37,117 nucleotides of DNA, from contig JAUCBJ010007784.1 in NCBI GenBank assembly GCA_032718475.1, positions 1 through 37,117 on the forward strand. Reading direction: 5' to 3'. Below the pieces are notes generated by a model that was not told the origin of the DNA, did not search any database, and saw only the letters and a program-made list of their open reading frames with translations. This document shows positions 18,844 through 29,084 of the stretch, in pieces (the first letter of the stretch is position 1; each line of letters opens with the position of its first letter). Both the position numbers and the translations under genes were made by a program. The stretch is from Nemertoderma westbladi. Its lineage: Eukaryota > Xenacoelomorpha > Nemertodermatida > Nemertodermatidae.

Positions 18844-20141
18844 CCGGAGTAGGCCCGACAGGCCAAGCAGTAGTGGAGAGAGAGGCAGGGGTAAGCGAAC
18901 CCAGCCGCAGTAGAAATATTGTGTCGACTGGAGAGGGGTGTAGAAGAGAAGGTAAAGGTAGCGGTGTGATATGTGGCGAGTGGGGGGGGGGGGGGGGGGC
19001 TACAGGAGCCCCACAACGAGAAGTTAGTGGTGAGGGGGGGGGGGCAGAGAGTGTCCCACAGCCGTCAGTGGATAATGCGCGGGCCGAATCAGGTAAACCG
19101 CAACACCCGGCGACGGAGAGTAATAGGGGGATTGCGAGTATCCCCAGCGGCGTGCGATCGAGCAGAGAGAAGCAGGTTGACGTCGAGAGAGGGCGGACGA
19201 AGCTTCGAGCCCGATCAGAAGAGGGAAGAAGAACAGTGGAGTTTAACCGGGAGGTCAACGAGAGATCTCATGAGCGGGAATACTGCACTGAGAGGAGAAG
19301 AAGAGAAGACAGCAGAAGAAGTATCGCCGCGAACGACAGGAGAGCGAGGACGGATAGCGAGCCGTCGGTGGTGGAGATGGAAAGGGAGAGTCGGTGGGGT
19401 CGAACTTCGGAAGATTGCCGTCGTCACGGAGAGACGCGACCTGACGAGACGCGCTACGCGTCGAGAGAGGGGTACGCGATGTACCGGCACGTAGACGAGA
19501 GTAGTAGAGAGGGTCGAAGAGAAACTTTCCGACGGGATATACCTACGGATCGAGAGTACGGTAACCGCGGGGAGGACTATTCGTGAGGAATAAACTTCGA
19601 TCCCGAGCGACACGTACAGACTGTAGGACATACTGTAGGCCTTACTGCACATACCATAGGCCATGCTGACAGGAATAATGTAGGCGATAGGATAGCGCGG
19701 ACGACGGAATTAAACCCGGAAGTTGCGGAGTACATACCGGCAGGTAGGCCAGAAGCTGATAGGCCTATACCGGTACCAATGCAGCAGTATGACTACAGCA
19801 CGAAAGGATACAACATATACCCAGGGGAGGGGGGAATTATTGCGGATAGGTGCATGGGCCCCAATATATTAACATCAACCCCAATACCAAACATACCGGT
19901 GGGGGGGGGGGGGGGGGACAGGGTGACATTCCCCCATCGCAATATCAACAATATACCCCGATAGGAGCAAGGACAATGAGACCATTGGATGAAAATAGGT
20001 CGTGTGACACAGAAATATGGAGGGGGCCGCTACCCCCAATGATATACCCAAGCCAAAGAAAGGCAGAAAATAATCTAAGAAAGGCAAAGAACGGGCGGAC
20101 CGCACCCAACAGGAGGAACTATACAACATCCATCGAATCCA

Positions 20142-22505
20142 TTGGAAGCGCAGGCGATGGGGATGGCCACATTGATCGATGCATTAAAAACAAGGATCGA
20201 ATTACCACCCATGGAACCATTCAAATTCGATGGGAGTAGGCCGGAAGAATATCTCCAGTTTCGGCATATGTATAGTAACGAGATACTAACAAAGAACTTA
20301 ACGCAGGCGGAGTGCCTAAAGTATCTGCAAGTATACACAGGAGGCCCAGCATACGACATCGTGAGGCAATATCAGGGCATAGAGGGCGGCTTCACGATGG
20401 CATGGCGGGCACTGGACAGGGAATACGGGCACCCGGCCAAGATCATCAGGCAGACCCTGAGAGGCATAACATCGGGTGGCCTACAGGACAATCCCGTTAG
20501 CATCAAGACATTTGCGAACAAGGTCGAGAAGGCGCTAATCGTGTTAAAGACGCTAGACGCACCATACGAGCTCAACGCGTCCAACAACATCACCACGATA
20601 GCGCAGGCACTACCGATGTGGTTGCGCAACAAGTGGAGGAAAACCGCTTTCTCCACTCGAGATAGGAAGGGTGCGGAACCGGGTTTAGAAGAAATGTCAA
20701 GCTTCTTAAACTACGAAGCTGAACTAATAACCGACCCAGTCTATAGCGAGGATAGCCTGGGAAAGGGACCGAAGACGGATTACCATAGACCGAAACCAGA
20801 GCACAATACGTCAAACGCATTACCGAAGCTCAGGCAATCACTGCCATATGCAGCGACGCAGGGGACTGCAAGTCCACAGGTAGCCGAAGGTAAGACCACA
20901 CCATGGAACGGACAGGGGAACAATAACAACACGAATAAATATAACCCCAGTACGTCCAGTAGGCCGAATCCAAACAATAAGAATAGTAGGGACTTTGGTA
21001 CAAACGCAGCTGCGATACGCGATGCACTGTATAAGGAGGGCTACGACCCAAAGAGCAAATGCCAGCTACATACAAATGCGCTTCATCAAACCATGAACTG
21101 CAGGTACTGGCAAGCGCTACCTAGGGAAGATCAGATAGATTATGCGGCGAGGAACAAGATCTGCTCGCGATGTGTGATGAGTGGACATAGAGCTAGGCAA
21201 TGCAAGGAGACGCCGGTCAAGTTCGGTCAAAGGAAAGGCCAAACGATGGCAACGAGCACAGTAGGGGCGAAGAAGAGAGGAACGGTGCTACTTGGGGTAG
21301 TACCCGTGCGAGTGATTGGAGAAGGCAATCGATCAGTAACAACACTAATGCTGGTTGATAGTGGAGCTGCCTTCACATTAGTCGAGGATTGGGTGGCCGA
21401 AGAAATAGGATTGAGAACGAGGCCAAGTAGAATGGCGGTAACAACCATCTCCAGCAAAGATGAGGTCCTGGAGATGAGAACCGGACGGTGCACCATCGCA
21501 GCAATAGCACCAGGATGCGACTATGGGGCGAGCATCGACCCCATCCAAGTGATAGAGTCAATAAACATCAATGCCAGACGGCCAACCAACATCGAGGTCG
21601 AACAATATAAATTTCTGGATGATATTGACTTCTCAATCCCAGATGTGGACGTTAGGAAGGTATCCATCATAGTAGGAATGGACTGCCCAACGGCCCACGA
21701 AAGAATGCAAACGGTCTTCGGCGAAGACAAGCAGTGTGACCCGGTGGCAATACTGACACCATTCGGGTGGACGCTAAGTGGCCCAATCAAGAGCAAGATA
21801 CCATTTAGGATGTCGGAGACATCAGGATGCATGTTCGCGGGAACTATGCAGGAAATGAGTGATGAGAGAGCAGAGGAGCAGCTTAAAAGACTGCTCAGAC
21901 AGGATTTTGAAGGATTAAAGGAGACCGGGGTCGGGACCTCGGTGGAAGACAAACAGGCTCAGCAGAGCGTAGAGGAGTCTATGAAGTGCGACGAGGGGCG
22001 GTACACCATAGGAATGGTATGGAAACTACCGAAGTTACCACTGCCCGATAATAGAGGGATGGTACTCACGAGACTCCGCAAGCTGAAACAAACACTAAAA
22101 CGGAGCCCCGAGAAGAATGAGTACATCCACAGAACGATTAAGAAGTACGTCGAGAAAGGATGGGCCGTGGAGTTACCGGTCGACGAACCAAACACGGACA
22201 GGACATATTACCTGCCACTCCACGTGGCTTTAGACCCAAAGAAAGGTAAACTGCGGATGGTAGTTGACGCATCGGCAAAGACCAACGGAAAATGCTTAAA
22301 CGACTATCTGTTAGAAGGTCCAAACATATACAACTCGGGGATAGAGGTCCTACTTAGATTTAGAAATGGGAAACACGCCTTCACGTGTGACATAGAAGGC
22401 ATGTTCAACCAAGTCCGTGTAACGGAGGAAGATAGCGACAGTCAACGCTTCTTATGGTATAACGGCGAGGAAGAACCGTCGATAATACCGCGTACAAGAT
22501 GGTAG
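20142..22505 (+). pseudogene. pol: BEL-2 capsid region, zinc knuckle, protease and start of reverse transcriptase
   Basis: This 787-codon frame is open upstream to about 20079. It starts with a DUF1759 BEL gag domain (MEPFKFDGSRPEEYLQF, then LKYLQVYTGGPAYDIV). The zinc knuckle is CSRCVMSGHRARQC, and a DUF1758-type aspartic protease has LMLVDSGAAFTLV near 21345-21385. The reverse transcriptase fingers and palm begin with LRMVVDASAKTNGKCLNDYL and continue through DIEGMFNQVRV. The frame then runs into a stop at 22503. Homology to the fold continues in the frame of 22499 onward, with the switch near 22480; this is consistent with loss of one base. Confidence 0.9.
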
Positions 22506-24463
22506 TACAGAACATGGGAGCCAAGTCGTCTTCATTTACGACGACTATGGCAGTGAGAGATACAGTGAAGGGGAAGGAAGATAGATACAGCACTAGGGCC
22601 GTCGATATGATTCGACGCGGCTTCTACGTAGACGACGGAATGGAGTCTGGAAATACGGTTAAGGAGATACTGGACACAGGGCGCGAGGTTCGCGACATCC
22701 TAAAAGGATCCGGCTTTAACCTGACCAAATTCCAATCCAGTTCGGAGGAATTTATCAAGGCGATAGAGGACAAGAGACCAGAATCGACCATGGATAATCC
22801 CACAACAGCCAAAGGGCAGGACATGGCGAACAAGAGGACAGAATCTCAACAGAAGGCACTGGGAATCGTGTGGAACAGAGAGACAGACGAACTGAAGTAT
22901 CAGCTGAGCCAGGAGGGCGCAGACATCCACACGAAGAGGGGCTATGTGTCGTATATAGCAAGGATATACGATCCCCTAGGTCTAGCATCCCCACTATTAG
23001 TCACGGGGAAACAGATACTCAAGAGAGTATACAAATTGAAGGATGAGTGGGACGTAGAGGTACCAGAGGAGATCAAGAAACAGTGGTGTAAGTGGACAGA
23101 AGATTTGGAGAAGATGGGAACATACAACATGCCACGAGTGTATTTCCCGGATGGGAACATGACGAATCTGGACCTACACATGTTCTCCGATGCGTCGTTG
23201 GAGGCGTACGGAGCGGCACTTTATTTAGTACAACGAGAGGGGGCTCACAAGCCCAGACTGGCCTTTAGCAAAGCAAAGTCAACGCCGCCAGATTCAGCAT
23301 CAGTTCCCAAATTAGAATTGACAGCTGCGAGACTAGGAGTTAGAGCCACAGCCTACCTAGTGGATACTATTCCCAACATAGTGGAGACACACTACTGGAC
23401 GGACTCCATGGTAGTGCTTGGTTGGCTACATAACGAAAGGACGAGATACCCAATATTCGTCGCGAATAGGGTGGACGAGATAAGGGCGACCACAGAATTG
23501 GAAAGGTGGCACTACTGCCCGACGGACGAGAACCCAGCGGACTTGTTATCAAGGGGCGTGGCACGCCACACTTTCTTAAAAAAGGAAGGATTGTGGCAAC
23601 ACGGGCCGCAGTTTCTGAGCGACAAGGAGGCCTGGCCACCGATGAGAAAGGTGGACCCGGACTCAGGAGAGGTAGTGTCAGAAGGAGAAGAGGGAGATTC
23701 AGAGGGAGAAGAGATATACTCCCAGATGGTGAGGGAGATAAGGGACGTGCAACCTAAACCAGAAGAACTGTGCGATAACCCGACAGATAAACTCCTCAGC
23801 TACAGCTCTAGTTGGTATAAGACCAAGAAATTAGTGGCGTACTGGAGAGCCTTCGGGAATTTCCTCGCGGGAGTTGGCAAAGACAAGAAGATCAGGACAA
23901 CCATAGACCTGGAAGGAGCGGCCAAGGCAGTCATCCGCTATGAACAACGGAAGAACTATGGCGACGAGGTAGAACGCGTCGGTAAACAACAGCACCTTCG
24001 ACGGGACAGCGAGCTGATCACGATGTCGCCACAACTTAATGACGATGGGATTCTAGTAATGAATTCTAGGGTGCGATACAACAACAGCATAGTCGTACCA
24101 CCGAAACCCATCATCATTCCCATAGGATCGCCAATAGTCCACCAGATTATCTGGGACTCCCACAAGTCGATATTGCACGGGGGCACAAACCGAACTCTCA
24201 CGGAGATAAGGAGGACCTTTTGGGTCAAGCAGTTGAGGAAGAAGGTAAAAGCGGTAGTGGGGCAGTGCCAGACCTGCCGACGAGCGAAGAAGGAGCGAGC
24301 CATACAAGAGATGGCACCACTACCAGCGAGTAGAGTAAGACAGCACGACCCGCCATTTACACATTGCGGTGTGGACATGTTCGGGCCGATAAAGATCAAG
24401 GTGATGCGGCACACGGAGAAACGCTACGGTATTATCTTCATATGTAACAACACGCGGCGGTAG
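22499..24463 (+). pseudogene. pol: BEL-2 reverse transcriptase catalytic part, RNase H, integrase N-terminus
   Basis: This frame contains the polymerase motif GFYVDDGMES (22618-22650) and the BEL connection with YIARIYDPLGLASPLL. RNase H follows, with MFSDASLEAYGAALY, KLELTAARLG and HYWTDSMVVLGWL. Next is the signature NPADLLSRG. The integrase zinc finger has H-x-H-G-G and C-x2-C (QCQTCRRAKK), followed by the first catalytic Asp in CGVDMFGPI. A stop at 24461 interrupts integrase. The expected continuation is one base out of frame, so another single-base loss is likely. Confidence 0.92.
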
Positions 24464-25268
24464 GGATAGAACTCGCCCAAGATGCGACCGCATCAGCATT
24501 TATTGATGCATTAGAAAGATTCAGAGACCGCAAAGGTGGGACGATCGCAGTAATGTACTCCGACAGCGGAACCAACTTTGTGGGAGCAGAGAACGAGATG
24601 GCAGAGGCCTTGGAGATCTTGGAAGGAGAGGAAGTCAGGGCAGCCATGAGACGATGACAAGTAAAGTGGGAGAGAAGGACGCCGTATGCACCGCATACAC
24701 TAGGATGCGTCGAGAGACTGGTGGGCAGTTCAAAGCGTCTCATGACGAAGTAATGAACACCCACATGGTCACCGAGGACGTCTTAAGGACAGTGCTTGCG
24801 AAGTGCGAGGGTATCATTAATAGCAGACCGCTATATCCGGAGAATGATGACCCTGAGTCATTAGATGTGCTGACACCCAGTCACTTTCTAATGGAAAGGC
24901 CAGCGACCATCGATATGCGGGGTGTAGACCCAGATGACATACACTCCCGCCAGAGTTGGAAGGTCGCTAAAGCAATAAGCGCAGAGTATTGGAGGAGGTG
25001 GGTTGAGGAATACCTACCCACGCTTCACAAAAGAAGCAAGTGGAGGAAGTCGAATAGGGAGTTAAGAGAGGGAGATCTCGTAATCGTTACGGATGATACT
25101 ATCATCAACAACCAGTGGCGGTTGGCGAGAGTCGTAGGCACTTACTCCGATGAGGACGGAAGAGTCCGATCGGTAGAAGTGCGGATAGGTGGCAAGATCG
25201 GTGCGAAAGACAGGAAAACCTACAGGAGAGCTGTAGGGAAATGCTGTCTATTAGAAGGGGCACCTTAG
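24464..25268 (+). pseudogene. pol: BEL-2 integrase core and C-terminus, broken
   Basis: From about 24457 the integrase core continues in a third frame, with the second catalytic Asp in MYSDSGTNFVGAENEM. That frame has TGA at 24656 but then continues with CVERLVGSSKR, which carries the catalytic Glu. Around 24735 the pattern moves to the frame of 24654-25268. This holds EGIINSRPLY, LTPSHFLMERP and the C-terminal DUF5641 domain with WRRWVEEYLPTLHKRSKW. In all, integrase has two frameshifts and one nonsense codon. The final stop is at 25266, immediately before the repeat array. Confidence 0.85.
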
Positions 25269-25373
25269 GGTGGAGTTAGAGTGTAGTTTAGTCATCCAAG
25301 TTTGGACTGAGGGGGGTGGGATTGAGGGCGAGACGCCCTTCCCACACATAAAATAAAAATAAAATAAATAAAA

Positions 25374-26060
25374 ATTAGTTAGCTAGTCAGTTAGGAGGTA
25401 CGTAGTACCTAGAGTTAGTCGGTTAGAAGGTACATAGTACCTAGAGTTAGTTAGTTAGTTAGTCAGTTAGGAGGTACGTAGTACCTAGAGTTAGTTAGTT
25501 AGTTAGTCAGTTAGGAGGTACGTAGTACCTAGAGTTAGTTAGTTAGTCAGTTAGTCAGTTAGAAGGTACGTAGTACCTAGAGTTAGTTAGTTAGTTAGTT
25601 AGTCAGTTAGAAGGTACGTAGTACCGTTAGTTAGAGAGTAGTAAGAGGGTACGTAGTACCGTTAGTGGAGTTAGAGTGAGAGTTAGAGGGTACGTAGTAC
25701 CGTTAGTTAGAGAGTAGTAAGAGGGTACGTAGTACCGTTAGTGGAGTTAGAGTGAGAGTTAGAGGGTACGTAGTACCGTTAGTTAGAGAGTAGTAAGAGG
25801 GTACGTAGTACCATTAGTGGAGTTAGAGTGAGAGTTAGAGGGTACGTAGTACCGTTAGTTAGAGAGTAGTAAGAGGGTACGTAGAACCGTTAGTGGAGTT
25901 AGAGTGAGAGTTAGAGGGTACGTAGTACCGTTAGTTAGAGAGTAGTAAGAGGGTACGTAGTACCGCTAGTTAGAGAGTAGTAAGAGGGTACATAGTACCG
26001 TTAGTAGAGTTAGAGTAAGAGTTAGAGGGTACGTAGTACCGATTAGTAAGAGATAGAGGT
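25374..26060 (+). repeat. Palindromic minisatellite between integrase and ORF3
   Basis: About 18 copies of GGTACGTAGTACC, itself an inverted repeat (GGTAC-GTA-GTACC), are embedded in TTAGTTAGTTAG-rich or TTAGAGAGTAGTAAGAGG-rich spacers. Spacing is about 30-45 bp, and in the middle part the array alternates two spacer types in a higher-order unit of about 75 bp. No long ORF. Each core could form a small hairpin in RNA or DNA. It separates pol from ORF3 and might serve in RNA structure, splicing or internal initiation, but no function can be read directly. Confidence 0.9.
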
Positions 26061-26518
26061 AGAAGGGTATACATAGTATAGATATTAGTCAGTAGTCAGT
26101 AGCGAGAGGGGGGCATATGAGTACAGATGGATAGATCGTGTAGGCCACGCGACATATACTGCTGTACTGCACAGGCCCATAGCGTAGGTCAGAATGTGGA
26201 TTATGAAATAGAATAATCCATAAGCAGTAAATAGTGGAAATAGATTAGAAATAAAATAGAATAAATAGGGCTAAAAATTACAAATTATGGTAACAGGAGG
26301 GAAATTATTCTGGAACATAATTAAAGCAACGGACAGAAATTGCAAATAGGGCACATTTGTTAGCTACAAAATTAAGTAATAGAAACTAGGCTAAAAGGCG
26401 TAGTTAGATAGAAAATAGGCCATTCTCGGACTGTGCAGACCATCAGAAACTTATCACTCATCTGTACTGCGCCTTGGTAAGGCACCACCTTACAGGTGAG
26501 CGAGTGAGAGTGTTCGGA
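26061..26518 (+). other. Untranslated segment upstream of ORF3, with splice-like motifs
   Basis: AT-rich with no gene. Just before ORF3 the sequence CACCACCTTACAG|GTGAG contains a plausible 3' splice acceptor at about 26498, 20 nt before the first ATG of ORF3. A nearby TTG|GTAAGG resembles a donor. A spliced subgenomic RNA would be one way to express ORF3, but no transcript evidence is available. Confidence 0.3.
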
Positions 26519-28795
26519 ATGGCGGGAAAACTGATCAGAAAGAGTAAAGCGGAGTCAGGAGGAAAGGAGATACTGGTGGATTTCACCAAGAGGCATCCGG
26601 AGGAGAGGACGAGAGGATACTACGAGAGGTTGGAGAAGGGTCACGCGGCACGAGCGCTGCAGGACCACTTCCGGGAGATGCACGAACAGCGGCTGGTCGG
26701 GACCTACGGGACGCCGTCGCTGGACAACGCAATCTTCCAACACTTCCACTACGTGATGAAAGGGGACGAGGCGAAGTTCGGGATTCCGAAGTACCCGAGG
26801 GAGTCGCCAAAGAAGGATTGGAAGAGGTTCATAGAGTCCGTCAACAGGGGAGGATATATGATCTTAGACGACGAGGGAACCGTGGAAGACGAGGAGGGTT
26901 CGAGACGAGGATCAGCGGGGTCGGCCAGGACCATACTCCTACATTTGGCCGCGCCAAATGGGGACATTTTCTTATTCGATCTAGGAACGTATGGGAAAAA
27001 GGACAGGCCGAAGTTAAGCCGGTTGCCGAAAGCGGTGCAAGTCTTGGTAAGAGAGAAGTCGACGACGAAGGTGGGATCGGCGATTCGCGAGGACGCGGAG
27101 AGAATCATCGGTCCGGACGCCACCAACCTCCTGGATATGCAGAAGGTCTTCATGGCTATGACGGCACCAGATGGGTTGGGAGTAGTCGGGAACACAGGCC
27201 AATGCGGGGCGGTGGCAATGGGCCAGCTATTGGGGCTCGTATGCCACAAACCGATGGACTGGGGGAAGTTCAGGGAGGAATACGGAGCAGAACTAGCGAA
27301 CTCGCTAAAGTGGGGAGCGAGACCGGGAAGGCAAGAGGTGTATCAATTCCGCAGAGGAGCGATAAAGGTATATCAGAAGCGATATATCCTGCAAGAAGAT
27401 TGGACAATGATAAGTTTACTTAACTTATTCATGACCGTGGTTATCGAGAGGGAACCAGCGGCATTTCTGTTATCGGGATCACCCCTAAGCTACAGGAGAG
27501 CCTTTAAGACGGCCTTCGATGGTCTGGTAGACCACCCGGGGCTGAAGGGCGAGTCGGTGTACTACAACAGCCAACATCTGATAGACGGGGAGACAGATAC
27601 GCCGTATCAGAGATGGGAGCAGCTAGAGATGGATAGACGAGAGGCAAAGCGACTGGAAGAAGTCGCTAGACGGGAGAGGATAGAAGCAGAGGAGAGGGAG
27701 GAGGAGGCCAGGACGCAGAGTTACGGCTTCGAGGAACAGGCAGGCTTAGACGAACTTCGTTGGACTTCATCAGGGAGTTCGGGGGAGTCTCTAGGGCGAG
27801 AACTGGGATGGACGGTGGGATCGCCAAAACAGTCGACGTCGGGGTTGCAAGCGATGCCCATACCAGCAGGCGCCGAAGGCAACCAACCGCCAAGGAAGTT
27901 AAGGGAGCTAGAGGGATGGAGAGCTACGGGCGAGAGCCAAGGCGGGAAGGGACATAGTGGATCCATCGGGATACCGGGGTTGGAGCCACTGCCAGAGGAG
28001 GAGGAAGACGACGACGAGTTCGGAGAGGTGCCGCCCATCGAGAGGATTGGCCACTCGGACACGGACTGGGTTGGCGGGAGGGTGGTGACGGCCAGTGGGG
28101 CGAGGGCCTTCTGGGATAGACCCGGCAAGCGGGCCTGGGTGCACGAGGAGCCGGCGATGGATTTCGCGGGGAGCACTATCAGGTTGGGCGAGCAACTGGG
28201 GACGGCACCACGGGTAGTATTCGGGGAGACGATGCCCGAGAGGGGCGAGGAGATCGACGTAGACAGGGACACCAACGTGCAAAAGTTCGCCTACCAGCGA
28301 CTCCACCGACCGCAGAGATCGCTTTGGACGAAAGACGACGTGGGGCGGGAGACATTGGTATTCGGCTGCGATTACTGTGGGAGACAGACCCACCAGGAAA
28401 GGAGCTGTTTGTATCGATTCCAAAAGGGGACCTTTTGTCTCTACTGCCGCGAGTCGAGCCACAGGATGGGGGCGTGTCCACGGTTGCATAACCGATGTCC
28501 GAAGTGCAACTTTCGGGGACACTACGGACGCCAGTGCGATTGGATGGACGACGAAGAGAAGTTCAGAAGATTCGAGGAGTGGGCCGACGTCGGGGCCATG
28601 ACGCGCCAGCGCATGAAGGCCCAGGAATTCAATTGGGGGTTTCTTCCTTATCAACCAGGAGGCTCACATGGAAATCATAAAGCGGAGGCTACCGTTTACC
28701 TATCAAGAGGTAGCAACGGCGGCGTCATATGCCGGGGTGATGAATACACAAAGTTATTTGGACAGGTGGATGCCACAGAACCGAGGGGAGTTTAG
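26519..28795 (+). CDS. BEL-2 ORF3: putative DEDD-type 3'-5' exonuclease with three CCHC zinc knuckles
   Basis: The frame is open from 26474 (TTG), and the first ATG is at 26519, giving 758 codons. Residues below count from 26474. An N-terminal basic helical region is followed by GGYMILDDEG (D132-x-E134), ARTILLHLAAPNGDIFLFDL (151-170) and TKVGSAIREDAERIIG (K199-V200-G201...D207), then NLLDMQKV (D221) and YILQEDW (Y304/D309). This order resembles the Exo I, LQLA...YLFD strand, KVG-x5-D Exo II and Y-x-x-x-D Exo III elements of RNase D/WRN-like DEDD exonucleases. The third motif has unusual spacing. After a charged linker, residues 632-688 carry three CCHC knuckles: CDYCGRQTHQERSC, CLYCRESSHRMGAC and CPKCNFRGHYGRQC. 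A nucleic-acid-binding role is likely; exonuclease activity is inferred. The frame has no interruption, unlike gag-pol of the same element. Confidence 0.6.
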   Translation: MAGKLIRKSKAESGGKEILVDFTKRHPEERTRGYYERLEKGHAARALQDHFREMHEQRLVGTYGTPSLDNAIFQHFHYVMKGDEAKFGIPKYPRESPKKDWKRFIESVNRGGYMILDDEGTVEDEEGSRRGSAGSARTILLHLAAPNGDIFLFDLGTYGKKDRPKLSRLPKAVQVLVREKSTTKVGSAIREDAERIIGPDATNLLDMQKVFMAMTAPDGLGVVGNTGQCGAVAMGQLLGLVCHKPMDWGKFREEYGAELANSLKWGARPGRQEVYQFRRGAIKVYQKRYILQEDWTMISLLNLFMTVVIEREPAAFLLSGSPLSYRRAFKTAFDGLVDHPGLKGESVYYNSQHLIDGETDTPYQRWEQLEMDRREAKRLEEVARRERIEAEEREEEARTQSYGFEEQAGLDELRWTSSGSSGESLGRELGWTVGSPKQSTSGLQAMPIPAGAEGNQPPRKLRELEGWRATGESQGGKGHSGSIGIPGLEPLPEEEEDDDEFGEVPPIERIGHSDTDWVGGRVVTASGARAFWDRPGKRAWVHEEPAMDFAGSTIRLGEQLGTAPRVVFGETMPERGEEIDVDRDTNVQKFAYQRLHRPQRSLWTKDDVGRETLVFGCDYCGRQTHQERSCLYRFQKGTFCLYCRESSHRMGACPRLHNRCPKCNFRGHYGRQCDWMDDEEKFRRFEEWADVGAMTRQRMKAQEFNWGFLPYQPGGSHGNHKAEATVYLSRGSNGGVICRGDEYTKLFGQVDATEPRGV

Positions 28796-29084
28796 GGATT
28801 TCCTGGCGGAGCACGTGCCGCGGGCAATGAAGATGATCATATGGGACGCCACCAGGGGGAGACAACAGGGCCACTTGGAGGGGCCACCCGCGAAGCGATA
28901 TCGGGAGCTGATAACACCAGCACCCAGGGAGCCAACGACCGGGATCAGTAAGGAGGTGGCGGCGAGAGTCCGAAGACAGAAAGCGGATCCCAGAGGAGCG
29001 GTAGTGACCAGGAAACGACCCAGGGAGGAGGACGGCAAAGGGAAAGACTTGAGGTGGTTCCCAAAGTCAGGGGGGATGAACTGA
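28640..29084 (+). CDS. ORF3 C-terminal extension or overlapping small ORF
   Basis: An ATG at 28668 opens 138 codons that overlap the ORF3 end by 128 nt in another frame. It has protein-like composition (MEIIKRRLPFTYQEVATAAS, then a segment with LDRWMPQNRGEFRDFL) and a basic tail with KRPREEDGKGKDLRWF, similar to a nuclear-localisation signal. The same frame is open upstream to about 28630. The ORF3 end in its own frame looks low-quality. Either ORF3 lost its frame through one base near 28630-28660, or this is a separate overlapping ORF. No known domain was recognised. Confidence 0.45.

Larger units (their letters stand above)
16663..20141 (+). pseudogene. gag: Long N-terminal Gag extension of BEL-2, broken by frameshifts and a stop
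   Basis: A good start ATG at 16663 opens MSQSGETTPTRTPDEEL but meets TAG at 16729. The coding pattern continues one frame over, in 16715-18523. From about 18521 it moves to another frame through an A-run and runs to 19964, interrupted only by TGA at 19584. Near a G-run at 19902-19917 it shifts again, and it shifts once more near 20060-20080 into the capsid frame. Visible content: two 37-residue repeats (16901-17122), a long charged coiled coil of EREAREENERK type (about 17560-18080), an asparagine-rich tract (about 18240-18520), four 20-residue repeats (18604-18843) and an Arg/Glu-rich tail. The shifts could be old mutations or sequencing errors in homopolymers. Confidence 0.7.

Noticed and set aside
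18488-19258. Minus-strand ORF of 256 codons rich in Pro and Ser
   Set aside because: It lies opposite the GC-rich gag repeats of BEL-2 and repeats in the same pattern; it is a shadow of the plus-strand frame.
27721-28654. Minus-strand ORFs opposite ORF3 (184 and 248 codons)
   Set aside because: They are Pro/Ser-rich antisense shadows of the GC-rich ORF3, without recognisable domains.
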